This document shows positions 45,801 to 56,281 of a stretch of DNA of 64,000 nucleotides, one piece after another (the first letter of the stretch is position 1; each line of letters begins with the position of its first letter). The notes beneath the pieces are model-generated. The model searched no databases, was not told the DNA's origin, and worked only from the letters and a program-made list of their open reading frames with translations. The stretch comes from Bemisia tabaci (Eukaryota; Arthropoda; Insecta; Hemiptera; Aleyrodidae): the NCBI RefSeq assembly GCF_918797505.1, contig NC_092794.1:62109167-62173166 (forward strand). The letters are read 5' to 3'. The position numbers were made by a program, and so were the translations under genes.

Positions 45801-46808
45801 ACCATTACCGAACAGCTTTTATGATATACTTAGGTTCAAAGAATGGTAGATGACACGTCGCCTAAATAGGCATAAAGTTTGGGTCCTTCTTGGGAGGAAA
45901 TTTTGGAGATGCCCTGTAAAATTATGAATGGTGGCATTCAAGTGATTCAAGATGAAGTTAGAAAGTGCCACTTGCCAGACGACCTTTTTTCAGATAAGCA
46001 AGGCTGATGATTCAGCGGAGCAAAGCGTCCGGATATGTTGCGAAAATGACTTTTATGTGTAAATATTTCTTAACGTGAACTTTATCTTAAATTAATTTTT
46101 TGTTTTTTTTTGCAGGTGAGAGTATGGGAGGTAGATCAAGATATGAGCACTGCCAATGACACATGGATACCAATCGGAAACAAATTAGAAGCATATATCT
46201 CGAATCTATCACCAGTCAAAGCATACTACTTGCGTGTCCTAGCTTATTCAAGTGGCGGTGATGGTAGAATGTCATCACCAGCAATCACTTTCCAAATGGG
46301 TAAATATGATTTTATTCTTTCCCTCTGAGCTGTTGCATTTTTTTTTTTTTATGAATTTTACCCACATTTTTACTATTAATTCCTCAGAATCTACATGTTT
46401 ACAAAAAGAGATATGCATGGGAATATAATGGAATATTATCCCTTGTTCTCAGCGTCTAGAGATATTGTGGGAAGCGGAATAATCTAATCATAGAGCATTG
46501 AAATTTAAGTCTCTTAACTGAAAGGAAAGAACAAACTTCATGAAAAAGTAGCAACTCTTTATGCTCTTAAATTGTCAGTAAGGATTTATTTCTTGTGTTT
46601 TTTGAGAATTTCTCAACAATTTTCTCTATTCCCAATCATTCCGCCTAAAAATTTACTGCATTTAAAAATGTTTCACACAGCTTTAATTGTCTCTGTTGCA
46701 GGTGATCAAGCACTTTTTGCCAGTAGAGCTGCTCGAGGAGCTGATTACTCAGTGTTATCGCTAAGTTTCTTATTTTCACTTCTCTTATTCGGATTTATTG
46801 AAGTGTAA
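30231..46808 (+). CDS. Cont: Contactin (GPI-anchored Ig/FnIII adhesion protein with lectin domain)
   Basis: Arthropod contactin, a cell-surface adhesion protein of septate junctions and glia; in Drosophila it acts with Neurexin IV and Neuroglian. Twenty-one coding exons: 30231-30398, 31000-31223, 31990-32232, 32648-32798, 33541-33718, 34436-34636, 35371-35473, 36083-36266, 37171-37462, 37967-38104, 38599-38739, 39234-39400, 40513-40651, 41121-41261, 41663-41898, 42516-42692, 43259-43444, 44205-44373, 45153-45286, 46116-46299, 46702-46808. Order: signal peptide 1-15, C-type lectin 25-154, six Ig (about 185-772), four FnIII (773-1186), hydrophobic GPI signal 1200-1218. About 1220 residues once two single-base disruptions (exons 8 and 9) are allowed for; as written both exons contain in-frame stops. 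All other phases join. The acceptor just before the ATG means the 5' UTR is split. Confidence 0.93.
31000..31223 (+). CDS. Cont: Contactin exon 2 (lectin core)
   Basis: Residues 57-131. Contains RRWYTGLRQ, the counterpart of the WIGL motif, and PGYWVNEDGT. Acceptor ATCAG, donor CAG|GTGAGT. Confidence 0.92.
31990..32232 (+). CDS. Cont: Contactin exon 3 (lectin end, Ig1 start)
   Basis: Residues 131-212. YICEAP closes the lectin domain at Cys154; FIKQPVDIVFDL opens Ig1. Donor GAG|GTTTGT. Confidence 0.9.
32648..32798 (+). CDS. Cont: Contactin exon 4 (Ig1)
   Basis: Residues 212-262. First Ig1 Cys (RCSAGGYPAPTYEWF) and SGGTLIINN. Acceptor AATAG, donor CAG|GTAAGA. Confidence 0.92.
33541..33718 (+). 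CDS. Cont: Contactin exon 5 (Ig1 end, Ig2 start)
   Basis: Residues 263-322. DRGTYHCKATNKFG ends Ig1; SVYCDPPQHYP starts Ig2. Donor CTG|GTCAGT in phase 1. Confidence 0.92.
34436..34636 (+). CDS. Cont: Contactin exon 6 (Ig2)
   Basis: Residues 322-389. VNYYWARD through DSGNYSCNVQSKV to the Ig2 end. Acceptor TTCAG, donor ACT|GTAAGT. Confidence 0.92.
35064..35216. mobile_element. Small fold-back in contactin intron 6
   Basis: About 150 bp with inverted arms (ATTCATTACTCACTTGCAAC and partner) around a short centre. Non-coding. Confidence 0.7.
35371..35473 (+). CDS. Cont: Contactin exon 7 (Ig3 start)
   Basis: Residues 389-423. FPKAFPEAPVAGQEVRLECIAFGY with the first Ig3 Cys. Acceptor TTTAG, donor ATA|GTAAGT, phase 2. 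Confidence 0.92.
36083..36266 (+). CDS. Cont: Contactin exon 8 (Ig3), frame broken
   Basis: Residues 423-485. PVPSYNWTRKGSHLPRG is in the entering frame but meets TGA at 36165-36167; the rest (IIPKVQVEDQGEYVCYAF) is in the next frame. One missing base, most simply in the CCC at 36161-36163, restores the domain. The exit phase then matches exon 9. Confidence 0.88.
37171..37462 (+). CDS. Cont: Contactin exon 9 (whole Ig4), frame broken
   Basis: Residues 485-582. The only Ig domain held in one exon. LTWTCEAFGIP enters in frame, then the CCCC at 37257-37260 has one base too many and the frame reaches TAG; DVQYRWFRNGDPLI continues in the other frame through GMYQCQAQN. Confidence 0.88.
37967..38104 (+). 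CDS. Cont: Contactin exon 10 (Ig5 start)
   Basis: Residues 582-628. GNVTIKCNPEAAPRPKFTWKK with an N-glycosylation sequon. Acceptor CCCAG, donor TAG|GTGAGC. Confidence 0.92.
38150..38275 (+). repeat. Member of dispersed short repeat family
   Basis: In contactin intron 10; shares AAATTACATTGATAAGTTTT, a CAGCGTTGCAAATGGAGATA core and the TTTGGCCATC end with 7128 and 49160. Confidence 0.55.
38599..38739 (+). CDS. Cont: Contactin exon 11 (Ig5 end)
   Basis: Residues 628-675. NGNLIIAPVSRDDEGLYVCR to the Ig5 end. Acceptor TCTAG, donor TTC|GTAAGT. Confidence 0.92.
39234..39400 (+). CDS. Cont: Contactin exon 12 (Ig6 start)
   Basis: Residues 675-730. NLELRCQAVSEEF and ISYTWTHNG. Donor TTG|GTAAGT, phase 0. 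Confidence 0.92.
39543..39585 (+). ncRNA. Hammerhead-ribozyme-like motif
   Basis: In contactin intron 12. In order: GATCTA (stem I), CTGATGA (conserved core), GGTC..TCAAAA..GGCC (stem II with loop), CAAA, CCGG (minimal stem III), TA at the cleavage position, and TAGATC, which pairs exactly with the first GATCTA. The layout is that of the minimal type I hammerheads of Penelope-like retroelements and retrozymes. The core G after stem II is C here (CAAA for GAAA), which should abolish cleavage, so I read it as a decayed copy. Confidence 0.45.
40317..40375 (-). repeat. Fragment of the nested fold-back family
   Basis: Matches one TIR of 13261-13525 (CAATTGCAATGCT and GCAAAATGCAATCCAA). In contactin intron 12. 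Confidence 0.6.
40513..40651 (+). CDS. Cont: Contactin exon 13 (Ig6 end)
   Basis: Residues 731-777. GGDYECIVKSPVG ends Ig6; EGPPGPPG is the Ig-FnIII linker. Donor CAG|GTAACA. Confidence 0.92.
41121..41261 (+). CDS. Cont: Contactin exon 14 (FnIII 1)
   Basis: Residues 777-824. SAVLQWTDSTSNGRPITHY is the first strand set of FnIII 1. Acceptor CATAG, donor AAA|GTAAGT. Confidence 0.92.
41663..41898 (+). CDS. Cont: Contactin exon 15 (FnIII 1 end, FnIII 2 start)
   Basis: Residues 824-902. YEFRVQAANEYGYG ends FnIII 1; LTIAWT starts FnIII 2. Donor ACT|GTGAGT. Confidence 0.92.
42516..42692 (+). CDS. Cont: Contactin exon 16 (FnIII 2)
   Basis: Residues 903-961. GIYYKVFWKRHVGEKEFQ to YDVKVQ. Both ends phase 0. 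Confidence 0.92.
42814..42854 (+). repeat. Poly(A) run in contactin intron 16
   Basis: About 40 consecutive A residues. No retroelement body recognised next to it. Confidence 0.9.
43259..43444 (+). CDS. Cont: Contactin exon 17 (FnIII 2 end, FnIII 3 start)
   Basis: Residues 962-1023. AVNEIGYGPES ends FnIII 2; STALNVTWEPID starts FnIII 3. Both ends phase 0. Confidence 0.92.
44205..44373 (+). CDS. Cont: Contactin exon 18 (FnIII 3)
   Basis: Residues 1024-1080. LKYWRQ and YYFVKVMAYNGAGEG. Acceptor TTTAG, donor TTG|GTATGT. Confidence 0.92.
45153..45286 (+). CDS. Cont: Contactin exon 19 (FnIII 4 start)
   Basis: Residues 1080-1124. APQKPPSSVAIHPVNPDTIK to VMGYK. Donor AAG|GTATGG. Confidence 0.92.
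46116..46299 (+). CDS. Cont: Contactin exon 20 (FnIII 4)
   Basis: Residues 1125-1186. VRVWEVDQDM to YYLRVLAYSSGGDG. Acceptor TGCAG, donor TGG|GTAAAT. Confidence 0.92.
46702..46808 (+). CDS. Cont: Contactin exon 21 (GPI attachment signal)
   Basis: Residues 1186-1220. A small-residue region (ARGADYS) suited to GPI cleavage, then a hydrophobic run (VLSLSFLFSLLLFGFI) ending two residues before TAA. No cytoplasmic tail. Confidence 0.92.
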
Positions 46809-47178
46809 CATTTAGGTAGGCCAATTTAAATTTTCAGATCTTAATAACTTAAGGAAGATATCACAATGATAACTGTCCAGGTGTAGATTCTTGATGGTGT
46901 TTTGAAACATGCTTGATTCTCTACAGAGACTTAAAACCTGTTGCTACAAATGTTTGGTCTGCTGAATTCTGAGATTCAGATTTTAAGTTACCGTAAGTGA
47001 TTGATCAGTCAACGCATTTTTTGTTATCATATGTTTTATTGACCTCTGTTGTTTTTAAGCCTTAACTAATGCTCGTTTTTGGCTTTTGCAAATTTCGGAA
47101 TAACATCTGATCGATCTTTTTCTCTTTCTTCATCATTAAATGTAATTTTTCATCGAACTTATTTACTTTAAAAAAATG

Positions 47179-47192
47179 AATAAATAAATAAA
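47179..47192 (+). terminator. Candidate contactin polyadenylation signals
   Basis: Three overlapping AATAAA hexamers about 370 bases after the contactin stop codon. Later AATAAA sites exist, so a longer 3' UTR is possible. Confidence 0.4.
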
Positions 47193-47612
47193 CTTAAAAA
47201 AAAATGATTGCAAGAAGACAGAGAGAGAAAAACAAATTAGGTCAGATAACTTTTTTTTTTTTTTTTGCGTAAGAGGCAAATTATGTGCCCAGATTTTTTT
47301 CTTTTCAATCAAAGGTTTTTTATTTTGGTAAGCGGTTTATATTTGACTAAACCAATGCAACCAAGTTTATCATAGTAGTTGACAATTTTACAATGATTCC
47401 TGTTCATTTTTTGCAAATTATATTGTATGGCCTTGCTTCGCATGGCACCCGTATTAAAGGAATCGAAAAAGTGCATTCAAAAAGGAGGATAAAAGTAATT
47501 AATATAATTCGCATGAATGGAATGATAGTTAAGTTCACTTCTTGGGAGTGTTTTTATATAATTGCTGCACTGGAACGAAAGGTGTAACATGACAGAACAA
47601 GTTTGAAGGTTA

Positions 47613-47868
47613 TGCTGCTGTGCTTAGGAAGAAGGTCGTATGAACCTTCAGATGTTGCCAGATTTTTTTTGATAAGATATGAATTTTCAGAGAAATCTGT
47701 GAATATTTTCCCTCTGATTTCGCAGAGAATTTAGTTCTTAACGAGACCTACATTATCTGATCATTTCATGGGAAACTATCCACAAGTCTACTTGAAAATT
47801 AACATTTTATTGGAGGAATTTTGGTGACACTTGAATGCTCATACAGTCTTTTCCCTCAGCATGGCAGT
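47613..47868. mobile_element. CTGCCRTGC-TIR MITE, copy 2
   Basis: About 255 bp. Ends CTGCTGTGCTTAGGAAGAAG and CTCAGCATGGCAG; interior block GAACCTTCAGATGTTGCCAG as in the other copies. Confidence 0.65.
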
Positions 47869-49159
47869 ACGGATTAGTGCTTGTTTTGTTTTCAGGACCA
47901 AAATTTTTTGTCTCCTGAACCTAGCGTTTTTCTCTGAAGTGCGGATCAGTCAAGCAGACCAAAATGTACAGTTGAGCAAACTTGACAAAACTATGCTCCT
48001 TATCAGTCAAATTATTTTAGTAATGCATTTTCCAGTACACGGTAAAACTTTTTGTAACATTCCAGTAGTGTGGTAGGAAAACTTAAACTTCATGCTGCAC
48101 TTTGATATCTTGTGTGAAATGATACTCAATGCTTCTGTATTTTACCTGTTCATAGTTTTTTTTTAGTATGACTAAGCAATTAATTTTTAACCATAGGTAT
48201 TCTACTGTCTTTCCTTCATTTTCTTTTTTCTGACACGTTTCAAAAGACTGAAAAAGATCTTAAATTATTCTGTATTCAGTATTAACTGCCTATCTCTCAG
48301 AAATTAGTTCTAATGTGAGAAACACTAAGAGATCTAGATTATGTTCAGTGTTTGTAGATCTGGAGTTAATTAGTATTGTTTACTTCATGAAGCATTGACA
48401 AGTGAGAGCTTGAAATCGAAAAGGGCACTTCTCTCGTTAGGTACTGTCCTGTAGAGTCACCACCAACAATTTCTTTTTCAACATTTTTTTTCCCACTGAA
48501 GAGTAAAAATGTAAAAGGGAATTCTGAAACTGAGATGTGTCCTTTTTCGCACCGAAGTCTTCAAGTTTAAGTGGGAGGTATTTTTCAGTTAGATAAGCTT
48601 CAAGTAGGACCAGAATAGTAAAAAGTGCTCTTATCTCTTTGGAGAAAGGTGTTCCAATCGGTCGTTTTAATGCAATACTAAGAAACATTTTCTAGTTAAA
48701 TATGCTGCAACAGAAATTCTCGAATTCTGAATTCTTTGAATCGACAGAAACTCTTAGCAGTAACAGGACGTATCTTCTAAGTCTAAAAAATACTGTTTGA
48801 AATATGGAGATTTCCTGTTGCTTCCCAGAAAAATTCTTTGTGGCCCTCAACAGAAAATTTTCGCAATGTAATAATTATTTTTCTCTTTTTTCCCTATTGA
48901 GTTTCCAGCTTATAGATCTATTCAGAGCTTCTCTACGCACTCCTCTTTGAACTCAATAAAATTAAGAAGACATTTATCCTTTAAAATTGGGATCCAATAT
49001 TTCAGTTTGTTAAAAATCCTTAAAAAAAATTAATTAAAGTTTGAAAGGGGTGCGGCTGCAAAGTGCAAAACCAAGTATTTCTATCGGGGTGTTTCAAAAT
49101 TTCTGCCACGGTTTAATTTTTCGAAGAGAAACAAGGAAACTCTTTAGCTGGACAAAGAA

Positions 49160-49290
49160 GAAAAATCAAAAAAATTTTTCGAGAAATTACGTCGCTTACT
49201 TTTCAAAAGAAAAAAGAGAGTATGGCAGGAATTCTGCAACGCCACAAAAGAAGAAATATGGTTTTGCACTTTGTCCATCGTCATATTTAA
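49160..49290 (+). repeat. Member of dispersed short repeat family
   Basis: GAGAAATTACGTCGCTTAC, then TATGGCAGGAATTCTGCAAC and CTTTGTCCATC. Confidence 0.55.
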
Positions 49291-51399
49291 TCACATTTAC
49301 TGGTACCTAAAAAAAGTGCTTGTAATTTGAAATGAAACTAAGAACATCCTTGCCCTAAAAGATATAATTGTCGTTATTTTTAATGCAGCTACTTTGTCAG
49401 CCGTTGATCAAAAAGAAAGACTTTAATGATGGTGTAGTACTGTACAAAGTAACTTGTTTAAGCATTGATTTTATTTACCGATGACAGTGACGCACAGTCA
49501 ATCATAGATTTTTTGAAAATAAAAAAAATCTTTGTTTCCTAACTTTAAGTATGTTGTATGTAAAATATTTGAATTTATAATGTCTTTTTGTGTAAAGATA
49601 ATGGAAATTGCATAGTTTCAGGTTGTGAAGCTTGTATCAAGGTGTACTAGAAGTCACTTATTTTTAATTGGACGTTAATTTGTAAATAGTTCAAACTATT
49701 GTGACGCATTGAATTTATCCATAGATTTTTTTATTTTTTACCATAAAATTGTAAGCATTCCTCATTAGAACTGTACTTTTTGTTTATTTTTTTCTTTATT
49801 TTTGTTTTTACCATTATTTTCTGAATTTGACCCTCATTCTGCCGTTCAAAGCAAAACCATCACAACTCCATTTTAGATTTTTTCAATTTTTTTCTCATGA
49901 AATGTTGTATCGTAGAACAAACAAAGAGATCCTTGGCTCCCATAACTCTTGTATATTTTCCGAAGGAAATAATCTATTCTAGAAATGATTGTGTCATCCT
50001 GCTAAGAACTCAAACTGAAAAAATAAAGCATTATGGTGAATAGGATTTTTTGGAACAGATTAGAATAATACTATTTATAGTATGTATTGGTGTGATTGGA
50101 GTTAAGCGTTTTGGTATGGACGGCAGCAGTCCGCTCTCAGTAATTATGTTTTGTTTATCAGTATGAACATCTGTATTTCATTATTGATTTTTAAGTGCCT
50201 CTTTGTAGAATTAGTTTTGTACATTATGGCCTTAGACTCTGAATTCCAGAATGAATTCGACAATGAACATTATTACATGATAATGTGTGTATGTTTTGGA
50301 AATTTTTAATCCGCAAGCAATTGGATCTGTAATAGCCAGTAGTTGCAGGATTCTGCAGTTAGTTTTTATTTTTCAAAAAAAATTTCGTTTCTTTGTCTCC
50401 CGCGGATTTTTATTAAACTCATGTTTGTTAGTCTATGTAGCATGGATTCTCCCTGTAGATTTACTTGTTTTGCACACATGTGTTTAATGAAAAGCTGCTT
50501 TAAGTGGCCTCAAGACAATTTGTCCATTGACATCCAAATGTTAAATTATGTTTTGAAATGTAAGAAAAAGTATAAGGAAACTTTCACAGAGAAAAATTAA
50601 TTTTGTTATTATCATAATTTTTTATTTTAAAATTGTATCTCTCAGAATGTAAAAGATCCTTTATCACTCAGAGAGTGTTAGTTAAATCGTCAAGGTTCAA
50701 ATTATGACTCCTCATTGCATGTTTTTTCATAATTTTACATTAAAAATCATGAAAACATATCTAAAGAATGAATTTGCCCCGAGACCAAAAAAAAAAAATT
50801 GTAACAAAAGTAACTACCGAATCAGTGGGAGGGAGAAACCAAAAGTAATTCTGGCAACTCAACCTCTTTGCTCGATATCTTGATAAATTTGCACTATATG
50901 TCTACCAGAGTAGTAATAATCTCAGTTTTATTTAAAAATGGCTTAAACTGCCAATCAATTTCCGTTTGGAAATTATTCTCCGAGTCTTTTTCTGTAATCA
51001 TACTTTTTGTGATTTTCCGAGGAAAAACGTGCAATGCATTGCCTGAATGGAGGCTTTGCGTACTGTATTTTATTTGATTAAATGATCCTTCTGTTTTTGA
51101 CAAGTATTCCAAAAATATTCTAAATTTTTTTCGAAATCCATTTCCGTCCTAAAAAGTTTAAAATGTACATTCTAAAAAAAATAATTTATTGTTAATTAAT
51201 TGTAAGGCATACTTAATATGTATAAGAGATCTGCAAGTGTAATATTTTCCGTCCGTTTTTCACTTTTTTATGATGTATTTATTATTTTTTGTACTATAAA
51301 CTTGAGCAAAATATATGAAAATTTATGAATCTCTACAGTTGATTAGCATCACTTAAACCTATTTTCCCTGAAAACATAACTGTTTAGTTGGTAAATCAT

Positions 51400-51705
51400 T
51401 TGATTCCCAATGTTTGTAAGATAAAAAATCGACGGTGAAACTACCAAACCATGTATCTTGGTTTGCGACGTTGCAGACTTCCTGTTATACTTTACTTTTT
51501 GAAATGGAGAACTAATCAATGTCAATGTTAAAAAACATCCATAATTTCTCTTCACTGTGCAAGGAAAATTTCAAGAAAACTTCAAGAAAACTTCGAAGAA
51601 TGATGTTGATTAGTTTTCCTTCAAAAAAGTAACGTAAGACTGGAGATTCTAAAACACAGCTAAAGAGATATGTGGTTTGGTAATTTAGCCGTCTATGTAT
51701 GTGTC
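51400..51705. repeat. Inverted pair of dispersed repeat members
   Basis: Minus member 51400-51545 (core TTTGCGACGTTGCAGACTTC) followed by plus member 51555-51705, the best preserved part of the family in the window. Confidence 0.55.
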
Positions 51706-51738
51706 TGTCGTGCTGTGGAAATCATTAAATTAGACACG

Positions 51739-52245
51739 GAACCACCTTAATATTTTCAAAACACACGTTATAATTTCCTCTAATACATATTTGTTTTTTT
51801 CATCAATTTAAATGAGAATAATCCTTGTAGAGCGTGCAAACATTTCAGAATCATGAGTTAAAAAATGCTGACTCCGCGAGTTTAAATATTAGAGCCTAAC
51901 ACAGAGCGGAATGCGCACTGGCGCCTACAAACCTAGCGGGATACTTCTCGCGTTGCGCAATGCGTGAAGTATCCCTGTTAGGTTTGATGGCGCCTATGCG
52001 CGTGTCACCGTGGTCGCCCGCCGCGTCGCGGAGTGCTACGGCGTTTCAAGCAACTATTTCGTGACATAGGTGTTGCACAGTATCATACAAAATTGAAGGC
52101 GCTCCAACGTATCAAGAATGACAAGCTTCTTTTAAGGGTACATAGCTTTCCTTGCAAAAAAATCAAGAGACTACGTTACAAAAAGAGAGCGGTAATCTAA
52201 AAAACTCTTTTAGTCTTAGCATCCGCATTTAATAACGTTTAGCAT
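51739..52245 (+). mobile_element. Palindrome-bearing element, copy B
   Basis: About 507 bp, aligned end to end with 26839-27344 with scattered substitutions. Its palindrome at 51920-51994 has a few mismatches. Flanking sequence differs from copy A, so these are independent insertions. Confidence 0.75.
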
Positions 52246-52431
52246 AATTTTTGAATTTTATTACAGAAAAATGTGACTCGATTTAGGCAGAAACATTCTT
52301 GAGTATGCCGTCAAGAAGATTTTATTCGGAATTAAGAATAAAATAGCTGAATGAAAGCGAGTTTCTGCCTGATTTGAGTGACTTTTCTTTTTATTTAAGC
52401 ATCCTTTTTTCTCTAAACTTTTTCTCTAAAT

Positions 52432-53495
52432 TTTTGCAGTGGTGAATGCATAGCTAAAGTGCGCTACAGCTAGAAATGTATTTAGCAAATGGGTGGTTTT
52501 TATAGGAGGATTATAATTAAAAAAGTGGCACGGAATAAACAAAAGAATATGAACTATACAAAACGATAATCCTGGTATCGGAACTTGCCTGTTTTGAAAA
52601 CGCCTTCAAATGCAGCGTGATACCTCACACATTCCGGAGAGTTCAAATAGTTGTATCATTGCGCCTTAGAAATGCGACGGAACATTACAATTGAAATAGC
52701 CTTCATCCACGCTGGGCTTGTCGATTTCCTCTGAAATTTTTGCAGTGGTGGATGCATAGCTGAAGTGCGCTTCAGCTAGAAGTGTACTTACAAATGGGTC
52801 GATTTTCTACGAGGATTAAAAATAAACAAGTGGCACGGAATATAGCAAAAGAATAAGAACTATGCAAAACGATAATCCGGGTATCGGAACTTGGCTGTTT
52901 TAAAAACGCCTACACTTCAGCTTTGCAAGCTGAAGTGCGCTCCAGCTAGAATTGTAAATAGCAAATGGGTAATTTTTATAGGAGGATTATAAATAAAAAA
53001 GTGGTTAGAAATGAAAACAAAATACTATGAACTATGAAAAACGATTATTCAGGTATCGGAAGTTGGCTGTTTTGAAAACGCTTTCAAATGCGCCGTGATA
53101 CCTCACGCATTCCGGAGAGTTCAAATAGTTGCATCATTGCGCCGTAAGTATGTGACGGAAGATTAAAATGGAGACAGCCTCCATGCAAGCTGGGCTTGTC
53201 GATTTCCTTTGACATTTTTGCAGTGGTGAATGCATAGCTGATGTGCGATTCAGCTAGAATTGTATTTACAATTTGGTGGTTTTTTACGAGGATTAAAAAT
53301 TAACAAGTGGCACGGAATAAACAAAAGAATATGAACTATGCAAAACGATAATCCGGGTATCGGAACTTGGCTGATTTGAAAACGCCTTCAAATGCGGCGT
53401 GATACCTCACGCATTCCGGAGAGTTCAAATAGTTGTATCATCGCGCCGTAAGAATGTGACGGAAGATTTAAATGGAAATAGCCTTCATGCAGGCT
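52432..53495 (+). repeat. Satellite, about 300-bp unit, 3.5 copies
   Basis: Unit starts TTTTTGCAGTGGTGAATGCA at 52432, 52738 and 53215; a unit beginning near 52925 lacks the first bases because the second unit is cut off after about 180 bp. Each unit holds GTGGCACGGAATA and CATTCCGGAGAGTTCAAATA. Copies are roughly 85-90% alike by eye. Confidence 0.85.
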
Positions 53496-54220
53496 CGCCA
53501 CATCCCATCTCGAGCCCTGGTACCAGTTTTAAGGTCCGGGCCCCAAGCACGGAAGGGGGGGGGGTCCGAGGCGCATCCCTGGAGAAATTTTAGAATTTAT
53601 ACGACTAATCGGACGCATTTTGAAGCTTCCATAAATAATTTTTCCATCAATTTCTGCAGAATAATTATATTTTTTTTTTCTACTTTCAGCATAAAATCGG
53701 CGAATTGTTCCATTCAAAACATTTGGAAAATTTTTATTTTTTTTTGGGGGGGGGGGGAGGGGGGAGCATATGATACTATTTTCAGTTCTATGAGGGCCAG
53801 GCCCCCCTGGACTCCCCCTTCGTTTGTCTATGCCAAGGGAGTTGAGTCATTAGCCATTGAAGTCGAGGATGCCCAGACTTGAGACTCTTAGCATCTGACG
53901 ACGGAAGAAAATGAAACGTAGTTACTAAAAAAACCCTCTGTACTGAAAATCTTGAAAATAGATAGAAATTTTCCAAGAAGTATACTTCTTGGAAAATTTA
54001 AGAAGAATCATACAGTGCCCCAGCGCCAGCGTGTTTCTGAAAATCTATTCACCTTTTGCGAAATTTTTAGGGTAAATTTTTCACTTTTTCTTACGAAACA
54101 AGGGTTGCATGTGAATTCGTAGTGGTTTTTCACGGGGAACACAGGCCCCCTCCGTGACCCGGGCCCGGGTACCAGGGACCCAGTATCTCCCCCCCCCCCC
54201 CCCCCCTTGTGGCGGGCCTG
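53490..54220. mobile_element. Probable TIR element with CAGGCYCGCCACA ends
   Basis: Ends CAGGCTCGCCACA and TGTGGCGGGCCTG are inverted repeats; inner GGTACC and long G/C runs (53554, 53745, 54189) also mirror. No clear target duplication. It follows the satellite directly. Confidence 0.5.
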
Positions 54221-55209
54221 CTGGCAGTTGATTTTGAACTTCAGAGCAATTAGGAACTAGGCGACCTATTCGGGCAAACGGCTATTAAACGGCCAACAAA
54301 GTTTTATATAAAATATTAAAATATAGATTTCTTTTCGTTTCCAGTTGTCCCCATGTCCCTTACACTAATGACACGTAACACATGCATTTGAGTCATTACT
54401 TCTGAGAGTTCATCCCTTAATTTAAGTACTTTGTAAAGTTCAAGAAGAAGAAAAAAATATCTGAATTCAAATCTAAAGCTCAGAAATATTAGGGGATAGG
54501 AAGCTAATTGAACACCTTCCTGCGCCTTCAATTTACCACTGTTTTTTGAGCGATAACTATTCAAACACTACTGTCGTGGTATTGCATAGCCGTAATATTG
54601 AAGGAGAACTTTAGGCACTCGTCAGAGGTACACCCAAGATTTACGTAATGTATGCGACTCTCTATCGCTAATAGTAGCCTCCAACCAAACAGAAATCCTA
54701 GAGTCTTATTCCTTAGACATATGTACACTGTCCGCTTCATCATGAGGCTACATCCCTACACATCTCCGCGGTCCAACTCTTGGCTAACCAGGTCTTGCGT
54801 TCATGACGTCCTTAAATGGATTACATTTTGCAATGAGAGATCACTAGCTCGTCCATAAAATCACCTCTCTGCGGAGGGAAACCAATGACATTTATGTTGT
54901 TTCTAAAATGAGCCAGAAATGGACGTATTTATACGAAAGGGAACTAAGCGCCAAATTTCCAAATTTCAGTTTTTAACGGATCTGGATTCTCCATGTAATA
55001 GGCTGCTCTCACACGTAAATATGCCCCCAAAATACTAATTTCATCCCCTGGAATCAGCCCCTGAAAAATCGCAAAACAGGGAATCAGCGATTACGAATAA
55101 AATCAAAAGGAACTATATGTAATTCCCTTTGATTTAATGCGCTAACCCGGATTCCGAATTAAATCAAAAGGCGCTATCTCCACTTGATTGACGCGCGCGC
55201 GGCGAAGCT

Positions 55210-55600
55210 TGGTGGAAACTTGGTGAAATTTAGTATCGGGGGGTATTTTTGGACGGGAAACTCGAATTTCGGGTCAAATTTTGAAAATTCAGAAATCCAA
55301 GATGGCGGACATGGCCTAAAATGCTATCTCGGCCCCTATCCAGCCGATCTTGGTGAAACTTGGTATCAGGGGGTATTTTCGGACGGGAAACTCGAATTTC
55401 GGGTCAAATTTTGAAAATTCAGAAATCCAAGATGGCGGACATGGCCTAAAATGCTATCTCGGCCCCTGTCCAGCTGATCTTGGTGAAACTTGGTATCAGG
55501 GGGTATTTTCGGACGGGAAACTTGAATTTCGGGTCAAATTTTAAAATTTCATAAATTCAAGATGGCGGATGTGGCCTAAAATGTTATCTCCTATTTAAAC
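55210..55600 (+). repeat. 130-bp tandem array, left, three units
   Basis: AAGATGGCGG recurs at 55299, 55429 and 55559, exactly 130 bp apart; the third unit is the most diverged. Confidence 0.92.
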
Positions 55601-56281
55601 GCGCATCGCCAAAAAATCCCAGATGTCGTCCCCTGAGTGACGGTCACATATCGACCGTGCGTTCCCTCTGGCTCGATCGATGTCAGTGTGCACTGACATG
55701 GACAAGGGGCTTTTAACGAGCGAACAAATTAACGAACCCATCGGAATCACTTAATTTTCATTAAAATCACTGTTAGGTACTTTATTGGAATCGGAACAGT
55801 ATTTAGAAATTCATGAGTATTAAGAGCGCGCTGGAAGGATTACGTGGTCAAAAGCGTGACCGTCACCTAGGGGTTCGTCAGGCCCCATCTTGACTTCCTC
55901 GGAGACGCGAGTTTAAATGGGAGCTCAGAATACGCAACTTCGAACTTGTTTTCCGTGGGTTAATAATGTTTCAAAAAATCGGAGAAAATTCCAGCGAACT
56001 GTGCGTACTCAATCCTCCAAAAAAATGCAAAAATTAAAAATTACTGAATAACCTCATTGTTAAAATTTTAAACTCCGATATGGCGGATGTGGCCTTCAAC
56101 AATAGCTCAATGCCTGAATCGTTTGTGTGAAGTTCGGTATTAGGGGCTCAAAATGACAACAGAAACTGTTTTATTTAGATACGAAAATTTTAACATAGGT
56201 AATCAGCACATGAAGGGAATTCACGATCCGACGCTGCTAGGTAAACCACGCACCTCGACGAGGCGGTGTATTGTGAACGTA

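Larger units (their letters stand above)
46809..51738. other. Contactin 3' flank and AT-rich intergenic DNA
   Basis: No further gene supported. Contains a CTGCCRTGC-TIR MITE (47613-47868) and dispersed repeat members (49160-49290, 51400-51705). Some of the left part may be 3' UTR. Confidence 0.5.
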
